From NCBI GenBank assembly GCA_013420905.1, contig JAAXNY010000004.1, positions 3,100,001 through 3,164,000 of the forward strand: a DNA stretch of 64,000 bases, given 5' to 3'. The notes beneath the pieces were generated by a model that was given only the letters and a program-made list of their open reading frames with translations, was not told the origin of the DNA and ran no database searches. Position 1 is the first letter of the stretch. Each line of letters opens with the position of its first letter. Positions 11,936-24,600 of the stretch are shown piece after piece. Origin of the DNA: Collybia mongolica. Lineage: Eukaryota > Basidiomycota > Agaricomycetes > Agaricales > Clitocybaceae. The translations under genes were made by a program, and so were the position numbers.

Positions 11936-14759
11936 GTGCCCCGGGCGAAAGCACCGTCAAACACTGGAGGAAAGGTGCAATTGAACAAAATCTCATGTCA
12001 AATCACACAGAATAAGATCAGGGGAGGAGCACAAGCCATGCGTAAGACCGAATACGCTATACCATCACTCGCGATTTTAATTCGCAGATGTTATTCTGAA
12101 TTTAGTCTATGCTGTGGGCCTGACGGAAGATGATATGCACAAACCACAGGTCGTGACAAGACAAGTCTTGTCCTGTCCCCCCTGACTGACTTCAATCCAG
12201 ATTGGCATATCTCCGATCTGGTGGGAAGGTATATTTGGCATTCATCCTCGCAGTGTTTGCTGCTCAGATGTTTACAACAGGAAATCCATGCAATTCTCAC
12301 CTTGTAATGACTTTATTCTCACTCTCCGAGCACCAACCCTAACGTTGGTATCGATTCAGCTTGATCTTGCCAAACAAGTCAAGGAGGGGTGCAAAGAAGA
12401 AGACCTTGTTGGGCTTATCTTCAACACCATCGGCGTCAGGTAGGCACACTGATTTCTAATTCATTTATGGCAAGGATCTGACGTCCAAAAGTGATGCCAT
12501 TACGATGGGGACGGATGGTAATCTGCCTCTCTCACCCATCCCACGTTAGCTGACCATATCTTTCAATGGGCAACAGGAATGCGGTATTCGTAGGTTGGCT
12601 TTTCATCGTGATTGGCACATTTCTGACCTGAGCCTATTCGAGACTACCGAGTCGTGATATCATTGCAGATTCTATTGAATCGGTGCGTCATCAACATACG
12701 TATCCATGTCCGCTCGACAATTTATTTGAGTACTTTAGGTTATTATGGTAAGATATGACTGTCGTTGCTTTTCTGTGTCTGACGCCGCCTCAAGGCCCAA
12801 CATTATGACGGTAATATCTCGATTCCAGGCTGTGACAAGAACATGCCGGGTTGCTTTATGGCCGCCGCCCGTCACAACCGACCGACCATTATTGTTTATG
12901 GTGGTACTATCCAAGCGGGAGTAAGGCACATGGGTAGGTGAAATGTCACGGGTATGATGAAAATCCTCTCATGGCGATAGATTGTCCTTCCATGGGGTTT
13001 CAGAAGGGGGGAACAGTCAACATCTCAGATGCCTTTGAATCTTACGGTGCGCCTTCTCACGTTTGTTATAGCAACCATATTCATGTTCACAATCCTTCAC
13101 ACTAAGGAGCTTATGCTGTTGGTAAAATCAGTGATGAAGAAAGGTTTGATGTGGTCCGACATGCCTGTCCTGGAGCTGGTGCTTGTGGAGGGATGTATAC
13201 TGCCAACACCATGAGTGCTGCCCTTGAGGTCCGTTTCACACCTCCTTGAGATGGTCTTGTCACCCATCCACTTGATAACAGGTGCTTGGCATGTCATTGC
13301 CATACTCCTCAAGTACGCCTGCCTCCTATCCACGTACGTATACCTCATATCACCTAACATGGTCGCTAATCATAGTTGCATGCAGAGAAAGCTCAGGAAT
13401 GTTTCAAGGCTGCCAAATATCTCAAGCATTTATTAGAATTAGACATCAAACCCAGGCAATGTCCTCGATTGTGTTCTATGGGTATATAGAACTAATGCCC
13501 CATCTTAGAGATATCCTCACCCGAAACTCATTCTTGAATGCTATAGTTATTATCACAATACTAGGGGGTTCGACCAATGCAGTAGGTCTTTTATGGTCAC
13601 TGATGTATGGAACCTTCAAACCAAGTATCTTTCCTTGTAGGTTCTCCACCTCTTAGCTATGGCTCGAGCAGCGGATATCGAGTTGGATATCGACGATTTC
13701 CAGATGATAGCTGACAAGACTCCGTTCCTGGCTGACCTCATGTGCGTTTAAAGTTCGCAGTTTTACTGATTGTTGAACGTTGTTACAGGCCGTCAGGGAG
13801 ATACTACATGGAGGATATTCACAAAATTGGTGGTATCCCAGCCATATTGAAATATCTCTTAAACCGCACGAATCTTATCGACGGAAGCCAGCTTACCGTC
13901 ACAGGAAGGACTCTCGCAGAAAATCTTGAGGATGTAGTCGAACTGGAATTCGAGAATCAAGGAGTCATGAGGAGGTTAGACAACCCGATTAAGAAGACAG
14001 GCCATCTAACGATCCTGCGTGGCAACCTTGCTCCGGGCACTGCGGTCGCCAAACTCACCGGGAAGGAGGGCTCACAGTTTGAGGTCCGAGGCTATAACTG
14101 TGGGCTTTGTCTATCAACTAACTGAACGATCCAGGGAGTTGCAAGATGCTTTGACAGGTCAGTACCTGATATTACGCCGCGTGGGCATCAGCCTTATATG
14201 TAAATAGTCTGGAGGGCTTTTATCCTGCCCTTGAAGCTGGTGAGATCAAGGCGGGCACTGTATTGATCTTTCGTTACCAGGGTCCAAAGGGCGCGCCTGG
14301 AATGCCCGAAATGCTTGGTAAAACTCCCTTCGTCCTCTCGGACACCATCATTTGATACCCTGTGTTGTAGGCCCCACAGGAGCCATCGCAGGAGCGGGCC
14401 TCGCGAAATCGACAGCTTTAATCACAGATGGACGATTCTCAGGCGCAAGTCGTGGGTTTATTATTGGTCATGTTGTCCCAGAAGCCAGGATGGGAGGTCC
14501 CATTGCCCTGGTCAAAGACGGAGATCGCATTATTATTGATTCGGAGAGCAGAACAATCAACTGGCTCGTCGACGAAGATGAACAGAAGAAGCGCAAGGCA
14601 GAATGGGACTTATCCCAAAAGAAGGAATTCAATGTAAAGAGGGGCATCTTGTTCCGATACGCCCGTGATGTTGCAGTGAGTCCATTCTCCATTCGTCTTT
14701 TTTCACGAGGCTAATGAGCGGTTTCTCAGCCCGCGAGCTTTGGTGCATATTGTGACTAA
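11936..14759 (+). CDS. ILV3: Dihydroxy-acid dehydratase (ILV3), 5' end uncertain
   Basis: Dehydrates 2,3-dihydroxy-isovalerate and -methylvalerate to the 2-oxo acids in mitochondrial valine/isoleucine synthesis, using an Fe-S cluster and Mg2+. The body is clear: [21 protein letters not shown] splices to [15 protein letters not shown], then [17 protein letters not shown] (cluster Cys), the second cluster Cys block [17 protein letters not shown], and the third, [18 protein letters not shown]. The C-terminal domain has [56 protein letters not shown] and ends [12 protein letters not shown]. More than ten short introns are implied. 11936 is only where the supported open frame begins (no ATG there); the initiator and mitochondrial presequence should sit just upstream, possibly in a separate exon. 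Confidence 0.93.
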
Positions 14760-14997
14760 GAAATACATACATTATTGACTTTGAATCTGATGTATAACAA
14801 GAGGATACAATGTGAAGTGTTATTGTTGTTTGTGATGACAGTCATTCCAGTGAAAAAAATCCCGAACTTTTCCTGACAGTCGAACTTGGTAAAGAAGATA
14901 CCGCGCTCGGTAATATGGTCAAGCATGGCCAGCCTGTGCTCACAACGATTTTCAAGTTTCAAATCTATGAGCAGACGATTGTGAGTCGAAAGGGGCG

Positions 14998-15605
14998 TTA
15001 TTTCTCCATGGGTAGAGGATTCCCTAAAGGTACCAGAGGTTTTTGACTCTCTGACTCCAAGCGATATACGTCTCCTGCTTCGTCACCTTCTTTGAAAGCT
15101 CTCTCGCCTGGTAGTCGGTGGCCAAGGAGAATAGCCGGGTCAGGAGGAATGATAATCTTCTCTGGAACCTTTGTTGGTTTCTTTCTCGGCAAGGCTGTTC
15201 CTGCTGCAACCTGTCTGTTCATTCTCTTTCTCTTGCATCGTTTGGTGAAGTAAATCGTGAAGCCAATAATCCATGCAATTCCCATTACTCCACCGCATAC
15301 GCTGCCCGCGATCATTGGGGTCAATGACTTTGGCCTGAGACATGCTTCCCGTTAGTTTGCTTGCGCAACACCGGAAGGAAAGGAAAGAAACCAACCTGGT
15401 TGAAGCCATTTCTGAGGACGTTGTCGCAGCAAGTACTTGGTATGGGAAGCTGGGATTGCACACTGCATACTCGTCACAATTTAAGGCTGAATAAGACATA
15501 GAAGAGAGTGAGATGCATACATAATTTCAGCGTGGGCATTTCTTCTTGAGGCTCCTTTTAGTTCGAGGCCAGTGGTTAGGAGACATTGGTATTGACCACA
15601 ACGAT
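14998..15605 (-). CDS. Small single-pass membrane protein of unknown function, 5' end unresolved
   Basis: I do not recognise a named family. The last exon encodes, after an intron at the T-R-P junction, a transmembrane helix (PMIAGSVCGGVMGIAWIIG) followed at once by a basic stop-transfer run (KRCKRKRMNRQ) and a short Pro/Lys-rich cytoplasmic tail ending GNPLPMEK. Upstream exons give a small Cys-containing outer segment (RCGQYQCLLTTG, then NCDEYAVCNPSFPYQ and a Ser/Thr-rich stem). The topology suggests Cys-rich N-terminus outside and tail inside. A signal peptide exon should lie upstream of 15605 but I could not identify it. It is convergent with ILV3. Confidence 0.5.
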
Positions 15606-16483
15606 TATGTTGAAAGTGGATACGTCACATGAGCACGATCTGGGGCCTCTAAATGTTGTAAGATAACCCCACCAGCGCGCTGACGCCGCAAAGCCCGCTA
15701 CTTTTCAGATTTCACCGTTATATCACATGGCTCTCGGGGTGCCCTAGAAGTTTATGTTTTGTATTTGCTTCAATAAAACACTACTGCAGTCAACAATCTC
15801 TCAAATTAATGGTCTTGAGCAACCATTTTGAATTGTTTAGCCAGTGTGTTTGATGCAAGCAATTTCCTGATCTCACACAATTATTGTTAGGGATAGACAT
15901 AGTCATGCTCAATGACCTGGTTCTGTGCCAGGTCTGGTGCAAAAGAAGCCAGCACAGCTTGCCCATTACAACAGGTTTCGAACGGAGTGGCACTTGCATG
16001 AAAATTCTTTGACGTCACAATTTCACAAATGTCGTGGCCTTTTGCAGACAGTGTTGGGTGTCTGGTTAGGGAGTCATATTCATCAATAATTGCCTGCTAC
16101 CGGTATATACTCCTGCGAGGTGGTGCATGTTTATGGGGGTCCCAAAAAAGGGTTTATGTTATTTTGTTAACTCATGATATCTTCACACAAGTGCCATTCC
16201 ATTTGCAAACTGCTGTAACTAAAATCGTAGTGGTTGAAGCTGGTAGTGGATTCACTTGCATGGGCGGAGAGAAAGGGGGGAACACGTGAAGATAAAGTTT
16301 AAGAGGGTATATGGCGGAGTTCCAAATTAGGTCACATGCGTCCGCACTCGTAGTGAAGGCCCATCCCAAAACCCACTACTAAAGTAGCGGGAATATATTC
16401 TATTCTTGCTTTTCCGCATACTCTAGTAACTAAGAAAAAATTGGGCATGCACAAATACGACTTCGAGATTTATGATTATCTAT
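15606..16483. other. Intergenic region, about 880 bp
   Basis: Only short unrelated open frames occur here, with no conserved protein motif. It should contain the missing first exon and promoter of the small membrane protein and the APA2 3' flank. I saw no RNA gene or inverted-repeat element. Confidence 0.4.
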
Positions 16484-17789
16484 TTATTCGTCTTCGCCAG
16501 ATGTCCCTGCTGTCTGCAAGCCGCGCAGGCTTTCCAGAGCTACCGACTGTAGGATTTTTCCAACGCCTTCATTCTTTACTGCCTCCAATTCTTTCTCACT
16601 CTTCACCAACAACATTCCTGCATAACCAAGAGCATTTATACTCAAAATTTCACCTGTCTCTGTGAGTGTGTGTGTATCTTTTCGTCGGGGAATCAAGTGC
16701 ATATGTTCCGAACTGATTAGGACATTGTACGATGGTTTTCCTGTCGGGTAACTGGGGTCATGACGAATGGTGGAGATGCACAAATCCAATAAAAGGAGAA
16801 ATGCTCTAGACAGAACCCCTTCAATCTTTTCGGGAGCTGATGACGGCAATTGTGTTGGGAATTTGTAAACATAGTTAGCATAGGGAAGTTCCATAAGCGA
16901 GAAAGGTTTGTCTGACGTATGGACATAAATATCAGCAAGGTAGAGGAAACATTCGGGACACACCAGATGTCTCTAAGTTCATATTTCTAGCAAGTCGTTC
17001 TATAGGTGGCCCATCGTCCTCGATGGGTATGAATTGAATGTGCTTGTGTGGTTGACTTGCACCACTATGATCGCCGCCTACGTTAAAATCAGACTACTTG
17101 TTCGACGCCAAAGCCAGTTTCCTACAGTTGTAGAACGCGAATAAATTTCGTGCTGTCTTTTTCGCTGCAATCAGGAGGGAATAGACTTGTACAAGATCGG
17201 GGGGCATCAAAGGCGACGATTGGGATCGAAATTCTAAGAAGCGAAAAAAGGTTCAATAATCGCTGGCTCAAGGTCGACCGATGCTAATGACAAACTTTTA
17301 GTAATGAGAAGAAAATGGTGGGGTATAACTGCATATTTGTTTAGCTAGCATGCCGGTAATGCTTTAGCCTATAGCGACGAAGCTGGAGTCATTAACGTGA
17401 GTGGCACTGACCAGTACTGCGTATTCCTCTCCGCTTTCGTCTATTAAGTTCCCTACATGAACGTTGGGGCTGTATGGCTGAGCAAAAGGATCCAGGGGCT
17501 TGACTTTGTGGTCCTGTTCAGTATGACCAGCATTGACCACGGGGTCGACGTTCAAGTCAACAAGTGGCAAATCGGGTTTTTTCTGAAGCGCAGGGCATAA
17601 TCTAATCTCGAACTAAGATTCGACGACTTAGGGCCTTCTTTGGTGAATGCATTTAGACAGGGGTTAACACACCTCAACGCCGGAGTCCTCTTGTTTCGTA
17701 ATGACTGATGGAAAGAAGAAAATATCGCCTGTCTTGAGAGCGTTGTCGAATTTCCTTGATACACTTGAGATTATACTGATCGGTGACAT
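16484..17789 (-). CDS. APA2: Diadenosine tetraphosphate (Ap4A) phosphorylase, HIT superfamily
   Basis: Cleaves Ap4A with phosphate to ATP and ADP in the cytosol and controls dinucleoside polyphosphate levels. Start ATG 17789 gives MSPISIISSVSRKFDNALKT, then GDIFFFPSVITKQ. After an intron FEIRLCPALQKKPDLPLVD follows, the standard N-terminal block, and then DPFAQPYSPNVHVGNL and YAVIPHHFLLITKS. The catalytic HIT-like motif is SQPHKHIQFIPIEDD at about 17020-17070 (H-K-H-I-Q). The last exon has YNVLISSEHMHLIPRRKD, LGYAGMLLVKSEKELEAV and ends GTSGEDE. At least five introns. APA1 and APA2 cannot be told apart from sequence alone. Confidence 0.92.
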
Positions 17790-18204
17790 GATTGTTCGAC
17801 ACTATGGACCGTTTAGGATCAATCTACACAATCGTCTGTAGTGTTTCCTTCTTTTGTACTACGGTAATGTGGAATAGAGGATTAGGATTTGACAGTGGCA
17901 CAGGGTGATATATGGATCCGATTAGGTTCAATTCAATTGTTTAGCCCTTCATAGTATTTCAATTAAACATCCCTTAACCTTGAACGTTTGAACCCTGAAG
18001 TTAAGGTTTAGCTCGCCACTCTTCTTTGAAATTAAGTATATACATAGAAGGTCAGATTTGGGTATTGATAGTGTCAAAACAATGTGGCCACAGGCGGGGG
18101 AGTTGAGGTGAATGCAGTATCAAAGTGACACTAAAGTTGCCAAAAAATGCAAGATGGATCCAGTCCACCATGAATACTGTCTCTCTCGCCCAGGAAACGA
18201 TCTA
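17790..18204. other. Intergenic region between APA2 and the DUF7727 gene
   Basis: AT-rich; it holds the APA2 promoter and the 3' end of the next minus-strand gene. No coding exon or repeat seen. Confidence 0.5.
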
Positions 18205-18827
18205 TCAAGCCCCCCCAGCCTTTCCCCGATTGGCTTTCGCGTCCTCCATGACTTCGCCAAGGATCTGTGCACGGGTGTACCCTATTGCTGCTATAAAGGA
18301 ATATACAGCAGCGTTCGTACCCTAGAAGGGTATCAGAGTGGTAAGACGTATAAGAGAAAGTACACTCACCTGGTAAAACAGGATAGTCAAGAACGTTTGG
18401 AATAGTAGCAATATAATTCTTAAGATAATACTGCGATGTATTGCGAATTTCCTGAGCTGCGGCAACGGAAACTCAAGTGCGATTATGAACAAGCCCAATA
18501 TCATGGCGAAAATCTGAACAATCGGAGCTTTCACGATGATCGTAATGAAGACAGCGGCGTTAGGTGACGGTCTGAAGACCCGGGTGAGTCGAGGATAAGG
18601 GCAAGTCGGAAGCACACTTACTGAATTCCTCCGGGGTCACGTACAGTTCCACCAACGAAATCCCAGAAAAATTTGCGATAGAATAGACCAAAGAAGGAAG
18701 CCCAAACAGCATCTTGTCAAGCTGGTGTCGGTGGTTGTTATGAAACATTGTGGACATACAGGCACTCACAAACATTCGCCGCAACAGCAACCAGTCGGGC
18801 GTATTCGTGCCACACAAGATTTCCCAT
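18205..18827 (-). CDS. DUF7727 multi-pass membrane protein of Basidiomycota
   Basis: Function unknown. Four exons join to a small protein of about 155 residues: MGNLVWHEYARLVAVAANV; AVWASFFGLFYRKFFWDFVG running to RDPGGIQ; PSPNAAVFITIIVKAPIVQ through FAMILGLFIIALEFPLPQL and ILRIILLLFQTFLTILFYQ; and NAAVYSFIAAIGYTRAQILG ending NRGKAGGA. Four hydrophobic segments are visible. The opening MGNLVWHEYARLV and the block WDFVGG..RDPGG are what I associate with this conserved basidiomycete family; the DUF number is from memory. Start and stop are both well supported by splice sites. Confidence 0.8.
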
Positions 18828-19253
18828 TGTCGGAGAAGATTACGGAAGAATTGGCAGCGCGGTTGGAGTGATAAAGCAGGGCTTGCGGTATCAGAAGGAA
18901 TGTGAAGAGCGCTGCTCAACTATATTGGGACGGAAGAGAAAAGGCGGAAGGCTTGCTTCGAGGGATTGGAGAGGAGACAAGAAATGAATGAACGAGCACA
19001 AAGAGCGCAGCTCAATCCAAGAAAAGACACAGAAGGGAAGTGGCGAGAAAAACACAAGGGCACACGGGGACAACGAACAACTCGGAAGCCTTAATATCTT
19101 ACACCAAGATCATCCGCTGACAGATTTCGGACTTCAAATTTTGCGACAATGATCCTGGTTACCTAGGTAGCTAACAAAAACCATCGTCATGTATAACGTA
19201 TATATAGCCATTCTCTAAGTCCATAATCTAACAGTAGCATATCTCTTGTTACA
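18828..19253. other. Intergenic region upstream of the DUF7727 gene
   Basis: Purine-rich on the plus strand around 18900-19060 (pyrimidine-rich in the sense of the DUF7727 gene, a common fungal promoter trait). No coding exon recognised. Confidence 0.4.
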
Positions 19254-19342
19254 TTACTTTCGAATAAAGTCGTTTATAACGGTTCGTACTCTAGAGGTGG
19301 GGGCCGTCGGCTCGGTCGTCTCGGACTTGCGTTGCCTCTCTG

Positions 19343-21161
19343 TTACATCAATATCGACCACATCAGTTTGTGTCCGTAGCGGGGCCCGGGTGGCTCTACA
19401 CCTACCATCGCTGAACCCAAATCTCTAGATGTGTTTTGATAACCGGATTGAGGGAACTCTGTTGGGAGTTTGGGCACCAGTGTCCCCGACCACCGTAGGG
19501 ACGAATTTCGGTCAGATGCCCCTGCTTCACTTGTGTAAGAAGGGTCACTGTAATAGCTAGGAGCAATTGAGTGTCTTGTTATCGAATGTCTAGGCGTCTG
19601 TGGGGTTTTCATGACAAGAACAGACGGCAAGGAGGGAAGATCTTTGGCAACAGTTGAAGGTTGCATAAATCCAAACTCCATCATGCTTGCCCCTTGCATC
19701 GGGAGATCGGGAGTCATAGGAGAACGTATGTCAAGCTTGTTAATCGTGGCTTGCGTTGACCGGCGGTGGCGAAGATAAATAAGCACAAGACCGAGCAGGA
19801 TTAGCAAACCAAATACACCGCCAATACTGGCGCCTATAATAGCGGATTTCGGTACAGAGCCTGGTTGCCCTGAGTCCCCTTTCGGTCTATTATTATAATG
19901 AGTTGCTGTATTGTTTGGAGAATAAGAGAGGACGTAAACAACCTTGTGTCGTTTGATGTGGACCCTTCCGGGGGTGAACCGGAGCTGGAAGGGATGGTTG
20001 AAAAAACGGTGATAGAGTCGAGGTCTATGAACGGGCCTACACCCGGCCGATTGCTATGGGACATCGTTAGCGTATGTTGGGCAGAATCCAGGTTGTCGGC
20101 ATAGTACTGAGAGGAGAACTTGACCATCAATTGTTCTCCCCATCAATTAGGGGAACTCCGAACTCACCAACAAGACCTGTGTACTACGAGGCTTAATCAG
20201 ACAATGGGTAACTAAATCAAAGGCCACACCTGTGTACGCAATCCCGATACAAAATCCCCTCCCCCTCCTGTGAATGTTTTTGAATGACCGTCTAAGGTTA
20301 TCTGAACATCTGCATGATCAGGCGACATTGTTCCATACACTGCTACACCATCGCCTGAGAAGGTAAGCGAAGCGGAAGATCCAGGGATTTGTGAGTAACT
20401 ATGGATGTGTTATTAGTTGGTGCTAGAGCCCAATAGAGCGTAAAAATCATACTGCAAAGTGTTCTCCAAAAATGACGTCCCATTATTTGTTAACCAATTG
20501 GAGCTGTACTTGACGTTCGGGTTTGTATCGTCATAAATGGTTGCAACGAGTTTGGAGCTGCGAAGATAGATTAATATCCAGTATTAAAGAAACCGAAAGA
20601 TGACACACCTCGGGGGTCCAACTTGACTGTCGACTTCGATCACGTCAATATCAATTGGTGACCCACCAGTGTTGGTAAGGATGGCGGTGTGAGGGCCATA
20701 TTCAAGACCAAAGACCGAACCAAGAACTTGTCGCGGGATTCCTTGAGGGCTGTTGGCATCCCCTGTGTTAACTATCCTCCCGTCTACGGCTATTGTGAAT
20801 GTTCCATAACTTGGCCTGTGCCCCCCGAAGATAGTTAAGCCGGTACCTTCAGGATATTAGGAATTAGCGCTGGGTTGCGTGAATTAGAGCATACCGTTGA
20901 AGTTAATCGTGGCCGTGGCGCCCTGCATAGTCGTGGTGTGGAGGGATCTACCTGAATAGGACTGAGATACCTCAGCAAGCGTCGGCGCTTCTACGAGAGA
21001 TAGCTCACCGCGACCAGCGTATCGTTGGAAGGACTGTCGGTCCAGGCACCACGCGGCGCGTACGATATCAAAGGAGAGCTATCCTCAACTGGGAGAAATA
21101 AGTTTGGTCGGGGTGATTCTGTGGTGAGCCATTACTTACCTTGGATACTGAATAAAGCCAT
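19343..21161 (-). CDS. Single-pass membrane protein with two beta-rich extracellular modules (Agaricomycete type)
   Basis: Function unknown; this architecture is common in Agaricomycetes. Start ATG 21161 gives MALFSIQ, which splices to VEDSSPLISYAPRGAWTDSP. Module 1 continues SLHTTTMQGATATINFNG, LTIFGGHRPSYGTFTIAVDG and PHTAILTNTGGSPIDIDVIE. Module 2 repeats the plan: VATIYDDTNPNVKYSSNW, SASLTFSGDGVAVYG, VQITLDGHSKTF. A transmembrane helix at about 19780-19840 (IGGVFGLLILLGLVLIYLR) is followed by basic HRR and a Ser/Pro-rich tail with KLPTEFPQSGY. The C-terminus is uncertain: the frame used stops at 19343, but another frame stays open to TAA 19254. There is no ordinary signal peptide; the first strand begins within ten residues. 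Confidence 0.72.
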
Positions 21162-21630
21162 CTAGGCGGAAGAGAAAGCAGAACGAATAACCCAGAAAGA
21201 AAGTAAGTAAGAAAGAAAGAAAGAACGAAGAAAAATGTGAACCTCACTCAATGGACCTATCTATTAATTCTCATCATCCTTGCACACGCTTTCCGGCGTT
21301 TCGAGGTGTATGGCAGTGATGGATCCGTCAAACACAAGGGCCAAGGCAGTGATTCGGAGACAACAGTGGTGGTTGCCGTCATGGCCGGGATCATTAAGCT
21401 CCGTGAACAGAAGGGGTTGACAGTTGGACATAAATCATGTGGAGTGCTAGCGTTGATGAAATGACACCTCAGTATACATCCATTGGATTAGATGCGATTA
21501 TAAGCATAGATAAAAAAAGATTATAATCATTCATGATAAGCAGTTGCTTCAACCGTCCAGGCTTCTCAATTCAACAAGGTCAAATATCATCAAGGCCCCC
21601 TCAGCCCTAGTCCTTCCCAGATCACCTACT
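21162..21630. other. Divergent intergenic region with a GAAA-rich tract
   Basis: It lies between the membrane-protein gene (-) and the HicA-tail gene (+). A purine tract of GAAA/GTAA units runs from about 21194 to 21235. An ORF of 75 residues at 21237-21464 has no family features and is probably chance. Confidence 0.5.
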
Positions 21631-24600
21631 ATGCCTCCAAGGCCCATCGCTAAATCTATTCTGTCGTCAACCTCCCGGGATCTCGTTCCAGTAGGTCCAC
21701 GACATGTTTCCGCGAAGGTCAGGAATCAGACCAAGCGAAATGAGAACGGCGACAAGCCAACAACAGCACGCGCACTTGTCCTGCGCAATGGCAAGCATGG
21801 TACTCGTGGAACGGGAGAGATAATGCTTATCACAAAGCTGAGTGGGCGGGAAAAACTAGATCTACTTGCAGGTACAATCATCACAATAATTCTACAGTAC
21901 GTCAGGACTTGATGGACTCCGTTTCTAGAGGATCTAGTCGAAAAGTCGAAGAAGGCAGTTATGAGCCCATTTCGTCTCGAACAGTGCTTAAAAATAGCAG
22001 AATCCCAGTGTAACGGTTCGTCGTACTCCGTCAAACATAGTTTTTAAAAGTTGAATCTCTTCTAAAGCATTCTTGGACGATATTACGAACCTTCGAGATC
22101 CGGAACTCTTCTTCCATTTAGTACACGTGGAATTAAATGCACGCACCCGACGCGATCCAAAGAAATCAGATCCTTTGCAAAATGCGTCGTATGTTGCATC
22201 CACTGTCGCAACAAAGTGAGCACAGCACCTTTGTGGCTGCGATCATGCAAACCATTATTACTTTTAGGGTACATAATACGTACCTCCTAGCATCCGCTTG
22301 GAACATCGTCTCAGAAACTTTCATGGAACTTGCTCAAGAGGGCTTGACAGACAAAAACGTCAAAATGAGGCTAAAGGGCGACGAGTCTTTTCGAACCCGT
22401 TATCTTGCTGTATACGACATGGTTAACGTTTTGGTCAATATAGGTCAAGCAAAATTCTCCGTTCTAGCTACCACTGCTCGTAAGATCCCTTTTGTACAGT
22501 TCCTGCCCTTAATCTTAGAATGCGTTTTTAGCGCATTATGCTCGTTATTTCAAACAAACGGAAGGCGAAAATCCAGGAGAGGTAGATTTCATATTTGATT
22601 GGGCTGAACTGCGAGAAGCTTGTGTCTCCTTCTTGGATTCCATTATAATTGAGCTTTGCTTTCCTCGCGCTCCTTATCCCCAAACTGTCCTCTACCAAGT
22701 CTTGCGTGATGCAATAGAGGAGTCTCCCAAGGAGGCTAAACGTTTTCCCCAAGCATTGTGGGACGCTGTTGGTGATTTGGCGGTGCGTGAGGAGTTATAT
22801 CGTTGCGTCAACATTTATCCTTTACTTTGTACTTCGTAGATCTCAGTTGAACTTCAACAGTTACTCGAAGCACCGTTACTTGGCCCAGAAGGTGACATGT
22901 GGAAGAATACACCTCGTGAAATACCTGAAAAATACGAACGATGGGTTAACGCTCAGATATACTCTGAAAAAGCCTCAGCAGAACATGATAACTTCAAGGA
23001 CATCATTTATCCCCTTGAAAAAACGAAGAACAAAGGGGTCCTTGAAAATATGTGGGAGTTTGTCAATATGGTAAGTTCAGAATTGTGACGGGTTTATATA
23101 GTCTAATAAATCACTGTGATAAGAACTACAAAATTGTATCTGGCGATGATATCGACACGCTTTGGGGATTGGTTAATGCACTCGATCGTTCGCCTCAGTG
23201 GCATGCGTTTTATATGCCCACTCTTACAGAGAATTCCGAGTATGATTCAGACGGCATTGCTGCCCCAACTAAAGGCGTGAGGAACAACAAGATAAAGAAA
23301 CCACTTGCAATTACCAGCGGTGGCAATGATAGCGACGATTCGATGCCCGAGTTACAGTCAGTTTCTAATTCTTCCGATGAGGCCGACAGCGACGAGGACA
23401 GTGACTCCGAAGACAATGACGATGGCGACGACGATAGCGATGATAGTGGATACGATACCGAACAGGAAGATGAATTGAGAGAATTGTTGAGGGAGGCCAT
23501 GGATACAGCACACGAAGCGGATTGGTTGCATTCAGCCAATGTACCCCCTGAGATGGACCCATTCTTACAGGAGGACCGCAAGGGCAATCCATTTTTAAAG
23601 CTTCTCGGCTCTCTACGGGGTATGTGTATCTGGTAGACGGCTGTCCTCAAGTTGAGATCCCCCTTATCAGGTCGGATGTTCTCTTCAAATCCTAAACTTA
23701 GGACTACCACTCCTGCCTCAACTAGAGCAAAGTTTGCTCGTCCTACCAAAGCTGGATCAACTCCAGTTGCAAAGGCAACCGCCCAAGCCTCATGTGAATG
23801 GCTTCGGACTTTCTAGATTATTAGCTAACTGGGTCGATTTTAGCACCGGAAGCCAGTAAGAGTTATAAGCCAACTGTAGAGGAGGTTGAGGATGAAGATA
23901 GTATCACCCGCTCTCCGAAAAAGAAAAAAAAGAAGCCGAAGAAGAAAAAGAAACCCGCAACGTCACCAGAGCCTGAGGTAGCAGAGGTGCCCTTGTCGCC
24001 TCCGCCTCCAGTTGCCAAAGCGCCCCCTACATCCCCCATTCAGCCCGCAAAGAATATAACGCCTATTTCACCTATGAAGCCAGGGCCCAGCAGACCACTC
24101 CCATCACAGTCGACGACGTCCCTGTCGCTTCCCATTGAGCCAACCACTGCGCAGTCTGCTAGATCTTATGTCCAGTCTGAAGGCCTTGACGCACACAAGA
24201 CTAAGGTGAAGACGAGACCAGACTATGCCACGTCCTTCACTGCAGAGAGGAAAGGACTGTTTTCGAAGATTATGGGGAGAAGCGGGCCACCTGAAGAACC
24301 AAAGAAAGGAGCCAAACACAGTTGGTTCTCCAGGCTGGGAAAGAAGACCAAAGCCTACATGCACCAGCTTCTCAACACAGCAGAGGATGATACGAAGGGT
24401 ATGGCTCCTATGAAATGGGAAAATTTTCTCAAGGCAGGTAATTTTAGATGTTTTGGGTAGATTTGTTTTCACCTTGAAAGAATAGGTCATGAGGGACATG
24501 GGATTCAGTTATGAACCGGGTACAGCAGGCTCAAGCGTGCGATTTGATCCTCCTAGCAATCTCGACAAGGTATGTCCTGTTTTGGTGTGCCTGTTATTTT

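Noticed and set aside
16029..16369. Small ORFs in the APA2 downstream region
   Set aside because: No conserved motif, no splice-linked continuation, composition like intergenic DNA.
21237..21464. 75-codon ORF upstream of the HicA-tail gene
   Set aside because: It follows a simple purine repeat and lacks any family signature or splice connection to the next gene.
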